Notes: generated by a model from the letters alone, not told the origin. A stretch of 42,938 nt of DNA from Alphaproteobacteria bacterium (GCA_024277955.1 JAJRUE010000173.1:1-42938); one strand, 5' to 3'. Positions 31,528-40,131 are shown, counted from the first letter of the stretch. Numbers and translations are program-made.

Positions 31528-32690
31528 CGCGCGGTTTCGGCGATCAGGCGGAAAATCCGGGTGTTCTGATCGGTGACGCCGGGGTCTTCGAAATGCCGGT
31601 CGGCGGCGGTGGTCGCGATCACCACGCCGGCGTCGCGGTTCACATAGACATGCTGGCCGTAGATGCCGCGGGCAAAGAATTCGCCCGGGCCTCCGTCCTG
31701 GGGCACCCACCACTGGTAGCCATAGCGCAGCTCGCCCGGGGCGGTATTTGCGCTGGGGGTGGTTGACGCCGCGACCCAGTCCGCCGGCACGATCTGCCGC
31801 CCGTTCAGCCGGCCCGACTGCAGGAACAGCTGGCCAAGCCTGGCGTAGTCGCGGGTCACCATGTTCAGCCCGCCCAGCACAAAGGCGACGCCGTAGCCGT
31901 CGGTCAGATAATAGGGATCGGCCTCGATCCCCATGGGCCAGAGCATCTTTTCCTGCATCAGGTCGGGGATCGACCGACCGGTGGCGCCGCGCACCACCAT
32001 GCCCAGCACATGGGTGTCGATCGAGACATATCTCCAGGTCTCGCCGGGGGGCGCAAAGCGCTGGTCCAGCCCGGCGGCAAAGCCGTCCATCGACCGGCCA
32101 AGCGCCAGCACCCGGCCCATCCTGTTGATGTCCGAATTGAAATCCAGATAGTCTTCGTTGAAGGCCACGCCGCTTTCCATCTGCAGCACATCGACGATGC
32201 GCGCGCCGTCATAGGCCGACCCCTTGAGCTGCGGCGCGTACTCCACCACCTGATCGTCGATCGAGCCGATCTTGCCCTCGTCCAGCACGATGCCGATCAG
32301 CGCGGAAAGAAAGCTTTTCGCCACCGACCACGAGATCCGCCGGTCATCCGGCCCGGTTCCCAGAAAATAGTCTTCGTAAACGATTTTTCCGTCTTTCAGC
32401 ACCAGAAGCGAGGTCACCGCGCGCGCATCGATCCAGTCGCGCACCTCGGCGGGCAGGGCGATGTCGTCGCCGCGCGGAAGCGCACTGACCGGCCCCGGGC
32501 CGCGACTCATCCGGGCGGTTTCGAACAGCGTGCCCATGTGGCTGAAGTTGCCGACGATCTTTTCTTCTGAAAACAGGCTGTTGACCGCCAGCAAGCGGGT
32601 GATCTCGGCGCGTTTGAAATAGGCCAGACCCGCCAGCAGCAGGGCAAGGATAACGATCGAACGCAGGGTCCATTTGAACAAGGGTCGCAT
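31524..32690 (-). CDS. serine hydrolase, beta-lactamase/class C-type fold
   Basis: A 388-residue protein with an N-terminal membrane anchor (about residues 8-24) and a periplasmic beta-lactamase-like domain. The SxxK motif is Ser122-Val-Ala-Lys125 (ISWSVAKSF), and the second motif is YVS in TWRYVSIDTHVLG. The YGYQWWVPQDGG and GIYGQHVYV blocks near the end are typical of these esterase/peptidase-like relatives rather than true beta-lactamases. The ATG at 32690 follows the family; another ATG at 32720 is in frame. The stop codon lies in the inverted repeat described next to it. Substrate unknown. Confidence 0.85.
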   Translation of the reverse strand: MRPLFKWTLRSIVILALLLAGLAYFKRAEITRLLAVNSLFSEEKIVGNFSHMGTLFETARMSRGPGPVSALPRGDDIALPAEVRDWIDARAVTSLLVLKDGKIVYEDYFLGTGPDDRRISWSVAKSFLSALIGIVLDEGKIGSIDDQVVEYAPQLKGSAYDGARIVDVLQMESGVAFNEDYLDFNSDINRMGRVLALGRSMDGFAAGLDQRFAPPGETWRYVSIDTHVLGMVVRGATGRSIPDLMQEKMLWPMGIEADPYYLTDGYGVAFVLGGLNMVTRDYARLGQLFLQSGRLNGRQIVPADWVAASTTPSANTAPGELRYGYQWWVPQDGGPGEFFARGIYGQHVYVNRDAGVVIATTAADRHFEDPGVTDQNTRIFRLIAETAR

Positions 32691-32750
32691 GACAATTCCC
32701 GTTTTTCGACAGGGAAACATCCTGACGCGCGAATGGCAAGCGTGCCGGTT

Positions 32751-33125
32751 TCAGCGCGTGGTGGCGTAGCGTTCGAGGATGTGCAGCGGCACCACGTCCA
32801 GCGCCCGCACATGGGTGCTTTCCAGGTGCACGCGCGGGGCGCAATCTTCTTCGTGGGCCTGCAGAAAGCGGCTGGCGCACAGGCACCAGCAGTCGCCGGG
32901 CTTCAGGCCCTCGAAACCGAATTCCGGGCGCGGGGTCGACAGGTCGTTGCCGAAATATTTGGAGTAGGCCAGGAATTCGGCGGTCATCACCGCGCAGACG
33001 GTATGGCTGCCGTGGTCCTCGGGCCCGGTATCGCAGGCGCCGTTGCGAAAGAACCCGGTGCGCGGCGTCAGAGAACAAGGTTGCAGCGGCTGCCCGAGCA
33101 CGTTGAGCGACGGATCCATGTCCAT
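32751..33125 (-). CDS. DUF2237-family protein
   Basis: A 124-residue protein matching DUF2237 along its length: LNVLGQPLQPCSLTPRTGFF, then ACDTGPEDHGSHTVCAVMTA, STPRPEFGFEGLKPGDCWCL and HVRALDVVPLHIL. Six cysteines are spread over the protein, several probably conserved. No signal peptide or membrane span is visible. The function of the family is unknown. The gene lies directly downstream of a truncated DUF2332 remnant. Confidence 0.9.
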   Translation of the reverse strand: MDMDPSLNVLGQPLQPCSLTPRTGFFRNGACDTGPEDHGSHTVCAVMTAEFLAYSKYFGNDLSTPRPEFGFEGLKPGDCWCLCASRFLQAHEEDCAPRVHLESTHVRALDVVPLHILERYATTR

Positions 33126-33127
33126 GG

Positions 33128-33397
33128 TCAGACTCCCCCCTGGTTGCGGCCAGCAGACCACCGAAGCGGCGAATTGGCAAGCGGTGGAAAAAGCCGGGGC
33201 GGTCGCGCACCGGCCAGGCGCAGCGGCACCGATGCGCCCGAGGGGCCGATGTCTTTGGTCCAGGAAAACAGCCGGTCGGTCACGGGCGCGCCGGGTTCGA
33301 GGCGTTCGGCCAGAAGGGTCATCAGCCGCCCCATGAAGGGCGAGTCCAGGCGGCGGCAGGCTTCGGCCTGGGCAAGGAATGCCTGGCGCAGGGTCAC
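33128..33397 (-). pseudogene. truncated DUF2332-family gene (N-terminal remnant)
   Basis: This 89-codon frame starts MTLRQAFLAQAEACRRLDSP, followed by FMGRLMTLLAERL and ASVPLRLAGA, which I recognise as the N-terminal 60 or so residues of DUF2332 proteins (usually about 330-350 residues). After LAGA the sequence loses family character (RPPRLFPPLANSPLRW) and stops. Roughly 250 codons are missing and the DUF2237 gene begins within a few bases, so a deletion seems likely. Its start overlaps the pth stop, the normal coupling of an intact gene. Confidence 0.65.
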
Positions 33398-34107
33398 CGG
33401 AACTTGTCGGCCAGCCGCTGCAGGGGGGATCTGGCGTCGGGGTCCGGTTCGGGATCGGGGGCGCGGTCTGGGGCGGGGGCGGCTTTGGATTTGGGCGCCG
33501 GTTTGGCCGACGCGCCGGGGCGGGTCGCCGAGGATCGCGGCGGCGATACCAGCAGGGCCACGGCGTTCAGGAACCGGGCGCTGTCGCCGCGCACCAGGTC
33601 GTCGGCCCCCTTGCTGATCCCCTCCAGCAGCGGCTCGAGCCAGTCGTCTTCGGCGCGTGAAAAGTCGTGCAGCACGTAGCCCGCCACCCGGTCCTTGTGG
33701 CCGGGATGGCCGACGCCGATGCGCACCCGGCTGTAGTGCGGGCCGATGTGCTGGTGGATCGACCGCAGCCCGTTGTGGCCGGCGTGGCCGCCGCCGTCCT
33801 TGATGCGGATCTTGCCCGGGGCCAGGTCGATTTCGTCATGAAACACGATGACATCGGGGGCGTCGAGCTTGTAGAACCGCAGCGCCTTGGCGACCGCATT
33901 GCCCGAAAGGTTCATGAAGGTTTCGGGTTTCAGCGCGATCACCTTGTCGCCGCCCAGCCGCCCTTCGGCGACCTGGCCGTCGAACTTGCCGCGCCAGGGG
34001 GTAAAGCCGTGATCGGCGGCGATCCGGTCCAGCGCCATGAAGCCGACATTGTGCCGGTTGCGTGCATATTTCGCGCCGGGGTTTCCGAGGCCGACAAGCA
34101 GTTTCAT
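33394..34107 (-). CDS. pth: Pth, peptidyl-tRNA hydrolase
   Basis: A 237-residue enzyme that frees tRNA from stalled peptidyl-tRNA. The catalytic His19 lies in YARNRHNVGF; FMNLSGNAV, the Asp motif VIVFHDEIDL, and GGGHAGHNGLRSI are intact. Residues from about 190 form a low-complexity Pro/Ala/Lys/Asp tail not found in short bacterial Pth, followed by RSPLQRLADKFR. The ATG at 34107 is the family start. It is downstream of rplY, the usual alphaproteobacterial pair, with a terminator between. Confidence 0.96.
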   Translation of the reverse strand: MKLLVGLGNPGAKYARNRHNVGFMALDRIAADHGFTPWRGKFDGQVAEGRLGGDKVIALKPETFMNLSGNAVAKALRFYKLDAPDVIVFHDEIDLAPGKIRIKDGGGHAGHNGLRSIHQHIGPHYSRVRIGVGHPGHKDRVAGYVLHDFSRAEDDWLEPLLEGISKGADDLVRGDSARFLNAVALLVSPPRSSATRPGASAKPAPKSKAAPAPDRAPDPEPDPDARSPLQRLADKFR

Positions 34108-34154
34108 GGGCGTCCTTTCCGTTCGCGCCAAATTATGCCTTTCGGCGCCCGGGC

Positions 34155-34186
34155 GCAAACGAAACGCGGGGCCCGAAGGCCCCGCG
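34155..34186 (-). terminator. intrinsic terminator after rplY
   Basis: On the minus strand CGCGGGGCC/GGCCCCGCG with a stable TTCG tetraloop (stem 34165-34186) is followed by TTTCGTTTG. It stands between rplY and pth, so pth probably also has its own promoter. Confidence 0.75.
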
Positions 34187-34216
34187 CTGCCTTGATCGGC
34201 GAATTCGGCGCAAAGA

Positions 34217-34867
34217 TCAGTCTTCGCTGGCCTCTGCCGTTTCTTCGGTTGCTTCGACCTCTTCGGCCTCGGCTTCGTCTTCGTCGCTGGAGCGCAGCGC
34301 CGACGGGGCCGAGATGTTGGCGATCACGAAGTCGCGGTCGACGGTGACGCGCGCACCTTCGGGCAGGTCAATCTCGGAAATGTGGATCACGTCGCCCACG
34401 TCCTTGCCGGAAATGTCGAACACCAGCTTTTCCGGGATGTCGCCGGCGATCACCGACAGTTCGACTTCGGGACGCACCACGGTCAGAACGCCGCCGCGCT
34501 TGAGGCCGGGGGCTTCGTCTTCGCCGGTGAATTCGACCGGGATGAACAGCGCGATCCGGGTGGTGCGGCGCAGGCGCATCAGGTCCAGGTGGGTCGGCAG
34601 GTCTTTCACCACGTCGCGCTGGACGTTGCGGCAGATGACGCGCACATCGTCGTGGCCTTCAACCTTGAGGTTGAACAGCGTCGAAAGGAAACGGCCGGCG
34701 CGCAGGCGCTTGATGAGCACGTTGAAGGGGATGTTGATCGGGAGCGGATCAACCCCGCCGCCGTAAACGATGCCAGGTACCATGCCTTCACGGCGTGCTT
34801 GACGAGCGGCCCCCTTGCCTGTCCCCGTCCGTACCTCGGCTTGAAGATCAGGGATCTGTCCTGCCAT
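34217..34867 (-). CDS. rplY: 50S ribosomal protein L25 (Ctc form)
   Basis: A 216-residue two-domain L25/Ctc protein that binds 5S rRNA. The N-terminal domain has GKGAARQARREGMVPGIVYG, and the C-terminal TL5 domain contains VSVI-like and DVGDVIHISEIDLPEGARV segments. The end is a 25-residue acidic tail rich in Glu and Ala. The ATG at 34867 gives the family N-terminus MAGQIPDLQAEVRTGTGKGA with an AGGAGAA ribosome site. pth follows downstream. Confidence 0.96.
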   Translation of the reverse strand: MAGQIPDLQAEVRTGTGKGAARQARREGMVPGIVYGGGVDPLPINIPFNVLIKRLRAGRFLSTLFNLKVEGHDDVRVICRNVQRDVVKDLPTHLDLMRLRRTTRIALFIPVEFTGEDEAPGLKRGGVLTVVRPEVELSVIAGDIPEKLVFDISGKDVGDVIHISEIDLPEGARVTVDRDFVIANISAPSALRSSDEDEAEAEEVEATEETAEASED

Positions 34868-35012
34868 TGGTATTCTCCTAAGGTTATGGGGCATCCTCCA
34901 AGGGTGTATGCCCGCGTGAAGTCGCGCGTATAGACGACTCGCGCGGCATTTGGAAGGGGGTAATTCGCCCGTTTTCCTTGCGGTGCGGCAGGCGGCGTGG
35001 CAAGGCCGGGGC

Positions 35013-36155
35013 ATGACCTTGTTCGGGGCTCTTCATCTTTCGCGCAGGCCGGCGGCGGCCTTTGCCGTCATCGGGTTGTTCTGGGGGGCGTTTGCCGCCC
35101 ATGTGCCGGTGTTCAAGGCGCGTCTGGCGGTTGGCGACGGGGCGTTCGGGCTGCTGATGCTGGGCACCGGTGTCGGGCTGGTCAGCGCCATGTGGCTGGC
35201 GCCGATGCTGGACCGGCGGCTGGGGGCGGCGGCCTTGCCGGTGGCGTCGGTGCTGTTCATCGCGATGTTCTGGACGCCGGCGGTTGCCGGCACGCCGGCG
35301 GTGTTTTTCGCGGCCCTGCTGGCGCTGGGCATGGCGTCGGGCCTGACGGACGTGGTGATGAACACCCGGGTCGCCGAGATGGAAGCCGCCGGCGGCAAGC
35401 CCTTGATGAACGCCAACCACGGGGTGTTTTCGCTGGCCTATGCGGCGGCGGCGCTGGCGTCCGGCTGGGCGCGCGAGGGCGGTGTTGGCGCGGCTGCGGT
35501 TTTCGCGGCGCTGATGCTGTTGTGCCTGCCGTTGGCGCTGTCTAGCCGGCAGGCGGTCGGGGCTGCGGGCAGGGAAGCCGTGCCGGGCAAGGCGGGGTTG
35601 CTGGCGCCGGTGCTGCTGTGCGGCGCGGTGGTTCTGATCGCCTTCATGACCGAGGCCACGGTGGAAACCTGGTCGGCCCTGCATATCGAGCGCACCCTGT
35701 CGGGCAGCGCCGCGCAAGGCGCCGCGGGGCCGGCGGTTCTGGGGCTGACGATGGCGTTTGGGCGGTTTTCCGGACAATCGGTGGCGGCGCGCTTCGACGA
35801 TGCGGCGGTGATGCTGGGCGGGGTGGTTCTGGCGGTGCTGGGGGTGGTGCTGGTGGCGGCCGGGCAGGGGGTGGCCGTGGCCTACCTGGGGTTCGGGGCG
35901 ATGGGGCTGGGGGTTTCGGTGATCGGCCCGATCGGGCTGGCGATGGTGGCGCGGATGGTGCCGGACGATCGGCGGGCGGCGGCGATTTCACGTGTGGCGG
36001 TGATCGGCTTCGCCGGGTTCTTTGTGGCGCCGGTGATCATGGGGCAGATTTCCGAACGTGTCGGGCTGCAACTGGCGTTCGGGTTTTTCGCGGGGTTGTT
36101 GCTGCTGGTTGTGCCGCTTCTGGGGGCCATTCGCCGGCGCTTGCACGCCGGCTGA
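35013..36155 (+). CDS. MFS transporter
   Basis: A 380-residue polytopic membrane protein with about 12 hydrophobic spans. The loop after span 2 has LAPMLDRRLGAAALPV, a degenerate MFS motif; NHGVFSLAYAAAAL and AFMTEATVETWSALHIERTL resemble the YbjJ/inner-membrane MFS group. No substrate can be named. The ATG at 35013 was chosen; the frame is open from 34950. It is divergent from rplY and its end faces lldD, with a copy of the dispersed GCCTCCGGCGGGGATATTT element in between. Confidence 0.86.
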   Translation: MTLFGALHLSRRPAAAFAVIGLFWGAFAAHVPVFKARLAVGDGAFGLLMLGTGVGLVSAMWLAPMLDRRLGAAALPVASVLFIAMFWTPAVAGTPAVFFAALLALGMASGLTDVVMNTRVAEMEAAGGKPLMNANHGVFSLAYAAAALASGWAREGGVGAAAVFAALMLLCLPLALSSRQAVGAAGREAVPGKAGLLAPVLLCGAVVLIAFMTEATVETWSALHIERTLSGSAAQGAAGPAVLGLTMAFGRFSGQSVAARFDDAAVMLGGVVLAVLGVVLVAAGQGVAVAYLGFGAMGLGVSVIGPIGLAMVARMVPDDRRAAAISRVAVIGFAGFFVAPVIMGQISERVGLQLAFGFFAGLLLLVVPLLGAIRRRLHAG

Positions 36156-36231
36156 GCGGGGCTGTTGCCAAGCAGGCGCGCCTTGCGGCGCGACGTTTTT
36201 TTGGTTGCGCCCGCCTGGCGGCGGCCGCGGT

Positions 36232-36262
36232 GCCTCCGGCGGGGATATTTCTGGACAGAAGA
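36232..36262 (+). repeat. second copy of a 31-base dispersed element
   Basis: GCCTCCGGCGGGGATATTTC and the following 11 bases match 19460-19490 in 29 of 31 positions. Both copies follow the stop of a plus-strand gene, and the first is part of a terminator, so it is probably a widespread 3'-end element in this genome. Confidence 0.7.
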
Positions 36263-36272
36263 CGTGGCGGTG

Positions 36273-37436
36273 TTATTGCCAGCCGTCGGAAAAACCCTTG
36301 GGGACCAGCAGGATATCGCGGGTGACATCGTTGATGTCCCGGTGGCCGCAAAAGGCCATCGACAGGTCCAGTTCCTTGTGGATGATCTCTAGCGCCGCGG
36401 TGACGCCGGCTTCGCCCATGGCCCCCAGCCCGTAGACGAAGGCGCGCCCGATGAAGGTGCCCTTGGCCCCCAGGGCCAGGGCCTTGAGCACGTCCTGGCC
36501 CGACCGGATGCCGCTGTCGAGGTGTACTTCCACCTTGTCGCCCACGGCGTCGATGATCGAGGGCAGGGCGCGGATCGACGAAAGCGCCCCGTCCAGCTGG
36601 CGCCCGCCGTGGTTCGACACGACGATCGCGTCGGCGCCAGCGCGCGCGGCCATTTCCGCGTCCTGGGGGTCGTTGATCCCTTTCAGGATCACCTTGCCGC
36701 CCCACATGTCCATGAGTTTCCTGATCTTGTCCCAGTTCAGCGTCGGGTCGAACTTTTCCGCGGTCCAGGCCGACAGCGAGGACGGGTCGCTCACGCCGTC
36801 CACATGGCCGACGATATTGCCGAACCCGCGCCGCCGGGTGCCCAGCATGCCGAGGCCCCACCGCCACTTGGTCGCCAGGTCGAGTATGTTTTTCAGGGTG
36901 GGTTTCGGCGGGGCGGACAGGCCGTTTTTCAGATCCTTGTGGCGCTGCCCCATGATCTGCAGGTCCACCGTTATCACCAGCGCCGAACAGCCAGCCGCGC
37001 GGGCGCGGTCCAGCACGTTCCTGTTGAAGACATCGTCGTTGAGCGTGTAGATCTGAAACCAGAACGGGGCCGAGGTGTTGGCGGCCACGTCCTCGATCGA
37101 GCAGATCGACATGGTGGACAGGGTGAAGGGCACCCCGAATTTTTCCGCCGCCCGCGCGGCCTTGATTTCCCCATCGGCGCTTTGCATGCCCGTCAGCCCG
37201 ACCGGCGCGAGCGCCACCGGCATCGCCACGTCCTGACCGATCATCCTGGTTCGGGTCGTGCGGTTGGACATGTCCACCGCTACCCGCTGGCGCAGGTGGA
37301 TTTCGTGAAAGTCCGACACGTTTTCGCGAAAGGTCTGTTCGGTCCAGCTGCCGCTTTCGCAGTAGTCGTAGAACATCCTGGGCACGCGGCGGCGGTAGAT
37401 GTGTTTCAGGTCGTCGATGTTGGTGATCACGGGCAT
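36273..37436 (-). CDS. lldD: FMN-dependent alpha-hydroxy-acid (L-lactate) dehydrogenase
   Basis: A 387-residue TIM-barrel flavoenzyme. The catalytic His276 lies in the signature SNHGGRQLDG, and Lys252 (VILKGI) contacts FMN. VALAPVGLTGM and STMSICSIEDVA complete the FMN site. Family members oxidise L-lactate, glycolate or mandelate; the overall pattern and length fit LldD best. An AGGAG ribosome site precedes the ATG. A perfect inverted repeat at 37458-37480, just upstream, suggests control by a GntR-type regulator such as LldR. Confidence 0.88.
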   Translation of the reverse strand: MPVITNIDDLKHIYRRRVPRMFYDYCESGSWTEQTFRENVSDFHEIHLRQRVAVDMSNRTTRTRMIGQDVAMPVALAPVGLTGMQSADGEIKAARAAEKFGVPFTLSTMSICSIEDVAANTSAPFWFQIYTLNDDVFNRNVLDRARAAGCSALVITVDLQIMGQRHKDLKNGLSAPPKPTLKNILDLATKWRWGLGMLGTRRRGFGNIVGHVDGVSDPSSLSAWTAEKFDPTLNWDKIRKLMDMWGGKVILKGINDPQDAEMAARAGADAIVVSNHGGRQLDGALSSIRALPSIIDAVGDKVEVHLDSGIRSGQDVLKALALGAKGTFIGRAFVYGLGAMGEAGVTAALEIIHKELDLSMAFCGHRDINDVTRDILLVPKGFSDGWQ

Positions 37437-37457
37437 GGCGGGGCTCCTGTGGGCGTG

Positions 37458-37480
37458 ATTGGTAATAATAACTTACCAAT
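37458..37480 (-). promoter_or_regulatory. palindromic operator upstream of lldD
   Basis: ATTGGTAA (37458-37465) and TTACCAAT (37473-37480) form a perfect 8-bp inverted repeat with a 7-base spacer, 22 bases before the lldD ATG. TTGGT/ACCAA half sites are typical of FadR-type GntR regulators (LldR, PdhR), although the spacing here is wider than their usual site. Confidence 0.6.
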
Positions 37481-37528
37481 GACCCCGTTCTAGCAAGCAT
37501 GGCGGGCGGTGCAAGGCAAAAAGCATCA

Positions 37529-39097
37529 TCAGATCGTGTCAACCGTCCCGGAATAGACGCCAACGATATGGGCGTCGGCACGCGCCAGCAGGTCTGCGAT
37601 TTCCCGGTTTTGCTCGGGCGTCAGCAAGCCGCCTTCGGGGGCCTTGGCGATCGAGGCAAGCGCCGCGTCGCGGGCGGCTTCAAAGGCCCCGCGGCGGTCT
37701 TTCGCCTCGTAGTCGTCGCGCCCGTCGCGCTGAAACACGTCGGGCACCAGCTGATCGCGGCATTGGGCAACGGTGTGGTCGCTGTCCAGAAAATGCCCGC
37801 CGGCGCGGATGCGGCGCATTTCATCCCAGTTCAGGGCCTCTTCGCTGATGTCCGGCGTGCGCAGAAAGCGGCGCACCATCCGGCCCGTTTCATTGTCCAG
37901 CACCGCCTGCACCGGCGAATAGACGGTGGCGCATTCAAGCTGGCCGACACCGCCCAGAATGTCGGCCCCGGCCAGCGCCACGCTGTGCATCAGCATCGCG
38001 CGTTCGGCCATCGACTGGTGGTCGGCGTCCGGCGTGTCGGACCCGGCGCCGTAGGTGTGGGTCAACAGCCCGAAACCTTCGCGCATCAGTTGCACCGCCA
38101 TGGTCGCCGCCTGTTGCGATTCCACGCAAGACTGCAACGCGCTGCCGGTGCGCATGTCCAGCGTGAATATCAGCGGCGTGGCGATCACCGGGGTGCCGGG
38201 GGCCAGGATGTGGGCCATCGTCACCATGCCGAGGATTTCGGCCGCCGCCATGACCACCAGCGCGGGCACCGAAAGCGGCGCGGTGCCGCCGGCCGAGGGC
38301 AGCGAACAGGCGTGGATCGGCATGCCGATTTGCCCGGCCTGAAGGATCGCCTCGGCATCCATGAACTTGAATTCCAGCGGCGAGAACGAACAGGTGATCA
38401 TGCTGGCCGAGGGCCGGGCGCGCAGCGCATCTTCGCCGCCGGCGACGATGGCGGCGATCTTCAGCAGGTATTCGATGTTTTCCTTCTGGTAGGGTTGAAT
38501 CCAGCCGTGTTTGCGGGTGTTGGCGGAAATGGCGGCAAAGGCGTGGATGTCGGCGGTAACCTCGGGCACGCCATGCACAAAGGGGTGGGCGATGAAGCCG
38601 ACCTGGTCAAGGTCGTTGGCGACGGCGGCGATTTCCCGCGCCGCCGCCAGGTCCATGTTGCGATAGCTGGCATCGCGGGGGTCGATATAGCCGTGGCCGC
38701 CGGTGCCGGTGCGCATGATGAACCCCTTGTCGGGGCGGGGCAGGGCCATGTCAAAGCGCGCATCGCGTCCGGCCAGCAGCGCCTCTTTCGGGGTTTCGCG
38801 CAGCGCTTCGGCGATCAGTTCGCGGGGCAGGCGGATTCGATCGGCGCTGTCGCCCTCGCGCGCCCCGGCCTTCAGGAAGGCCGCGCGGGCCCTGGGGTGG
38901 ACCACCACCGCGCCGTAATCCGCCAGCAGTGAAATCGCATGGTCCCTGAGGAACGCCAGCCGGTCCGCATCCAGCAGCCCAAGGTGGGGGCGCTCGCCAA
39001 ACACCCGGTCCTGCAGAAAGGCCCCGGCGGGGGTGTTGCTTTTGGGGGGTGACTTGCGGCCCCGGCGGCGTGTGCGGACTGTCCTGGCTTCGCCCAT
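37529..39097 (-). CDS. MttB-superfamily (trimethylamine methyltransferase-like) protein, non-pyrrolysine
   Basis: A 522-residue protein of the MttB superfamily, recognised by PFVHGVPEVTADIHAFAAIS, TCSFSPLEFKFMDAEAI, LSVPALVVMAAAEILGMVTM and the C-terminal RDQLVPDVFQRDGRDDYEAK block. True MttB needs pyrrolysine at an in-frame TAG; the frame is continuous here with no such codon, so this is a non-Pyl relative. Such proteins demethylate quaternary amines (glycine betaine and others) with a corrinoid protein. No corrinoid protein or MtgA-like gene is adjacent. A strong AAGGAGA site precedes the ATG at 39097. The first 30 residues are basic. Confidence 0.85.
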   Translation of the reverse strand: MGEARTVRTRRRGRKSPPKSNTPAGAFLQDRVFGERPHLGLLDADRLAFLRDHAISLLADYGAVVVHPRARAAFLKAGAREGDSADRIRLPRELIAEALRETPKEALLAGRDARFDMALPRPDKGFIMRTGTGGHGYIDPRDASYRNMDLAAAREIAAVANDLDQVGFIAHPFVHGVPEVTADIHAFAAISANTRKHGWIQPYQKENIEYLLKIAAIVAGGEDALRARPSASMITCSFSPLEFKFMDAEAILQAGQIGMPIHACSLPSAGGTAPLSVPALVVMAAAEILGMVTMAHILAPGTPVIATPLIFTLDMRTGSALQSCVESQQAATMAVQLMREGFGLLTHTYGAGSDTPDADHQSMAERAMLMHSVALAGADILGGVGQLECATVYSPVQAVLDNETGRMVRRFLRTPDISEEALNWDEMRRIRAGGHFLDSDHTVAQCRDQLVPDVFQRDGRDDYEAKDRRGAFEAARDAALASIAKAPEGGLLTPEQNREIADLLARADAHIVGVYSGTVDTI

Positions 39098-39218
39098 GTC
39101 GCATCTCCTTTTCGAGCGTCGAAATATGAGATGGCACACACCGATTACGCTCACTGCCTGCCGACTTGAGCCTGGCAAAGGTTAGAACGGCGCCGGGAGG
39201 TTTGGCAAGGGCGGCGGC

Positions 39219-40010
39219 TCAGCCCCGGTGCGCGCCCTCGGCAAGGGTTTTCACGAAGGCCAGCACCTCGGCCGGGGTCTTGCCGTCGCCGATCAGCGCC
39301 ACGATGGCCGAGCCGACAACCGCCCCATCGGCGACCGAGGCGATGGCCTGCGCCGCCTCGGGGGTCTTGATGCCGAAACCCACCACCACCGGCAGGTCGG
39401 TGACCGCCTTGATCCGCGCAACCTCGGGGGCGACATCGGCCGATTGCGCTTCGGCGGCGCCGGTGATGCCGGTGATCGAGACGTAATAGACGAAACCGCT
39501 GGTGTTCTGCATCACCTTGGGCAGGCGTGCGTCATCGGTCGTGGGGGTGGCCAGCCGAATGAAGTTCAGCCCCGCCTTTTGCGCCGGGATGCACAGTTCG
39601 TCGTCTTCCTCGGGCGGCAGGTCGACGATGATCAGCCCGTCAATCCCGGCCGCCTTTGCATCGGCCAGGAACCGGTCCACGCCGCGCGAAAAGATCGGGT
39701 TGTAATAGCCCATCAGCACGATGGGCGTTTCATCGTCTTCGGTGCGAAAGTCGCGCGCCATCTGCAGCGTCTTTTCCAGCGTCTGCCCCGCCTCGAGCGC
39801 CCGCTGCCCGGCCAGCTGGATGGTCGGCCCGTCGGCCATCGGGTCGGTGAACGGCAGCCCCAGTTCGATGATGTCGACGCCCGCCGCCGGCAGGCCGCGC
39901 ACGATCTGCAGCGACGTGTCGTAATCGGGATCGCCGGCCATCACGTAGGTCACGAAAGCCTTGCGGTTTTCCGACTTGAGCTGGGTGAATTTCCTGTCGA
40001 TCCGGGTCAT
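39219..40010 (-). CDS. trpA: TrpA, tryptophan synthase alpha chain
   Basis: A 263-residue TIM-barrel enzyme that cleaves indole-glycerol phosphate. The catalytic residues are Glu49 (VDIIELGLPF) and Asp60 (DPMADGP), the same numbers as in E. coli. VLMGYYNPIFSRGVDRFL, DLPPEE and VVVGFGIKTPE are intact. The ATG at 40010 gives MTRIDRKFTQLKSENRKAFV; an in-frame ATG at 40028 would add six residues. It is divergent from ychF and unlinked to trpF/trpB. Confidence 0.97.
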   Translation of the reverse strand: MTRIDRKFTQLKSENRKAFVTYVMAGDPDYDTSLQIVRGLPAAGVDIIELGLPFTDPMADGPTIQLAGQRALEAGQTLEKTLQMARDFRTEDDETPIVLMGYYNPIFSRGVDRFLADAKAAGIDGLIIVDLPPEEDDELCIPAQKAGLNFIRLATPTTDDARLPKVMQNTSGFVYYVSITGITGAAEAQSADVAPEVARIKAVTDLPVVVGFGIKTPEAAQAIASVADGAVVGSAIVALIGDGKTPAEVLAFVKTLAEGAHRG

Positions 40011-40131
40011 GGGCCTGCCTTTCGTCATGCGCAGGGTTGTTTGGCCCGAAAACGCGGCTTTGGCAATGGTATGCTTGACCTTGCCCGCCCCGCCGCCCTA
40101 GATGCGGCGAAATTTCCATCGGAGACCGCAC

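Noticed and set aside
31524..32690. antibiotic-resistance beta-lactamase
   Set aside because: The SxxK and YxS motifs show the fold, but the N-terminal anchor, length and C-terminal blocks fit the serine hydrolase/esterase relatives; no resistance claim can be supported.
37529..39097. pyrrolysine-containing MttB
   Set aside because: There is no in-frame TAG within the gene and no pyl genes in the window.
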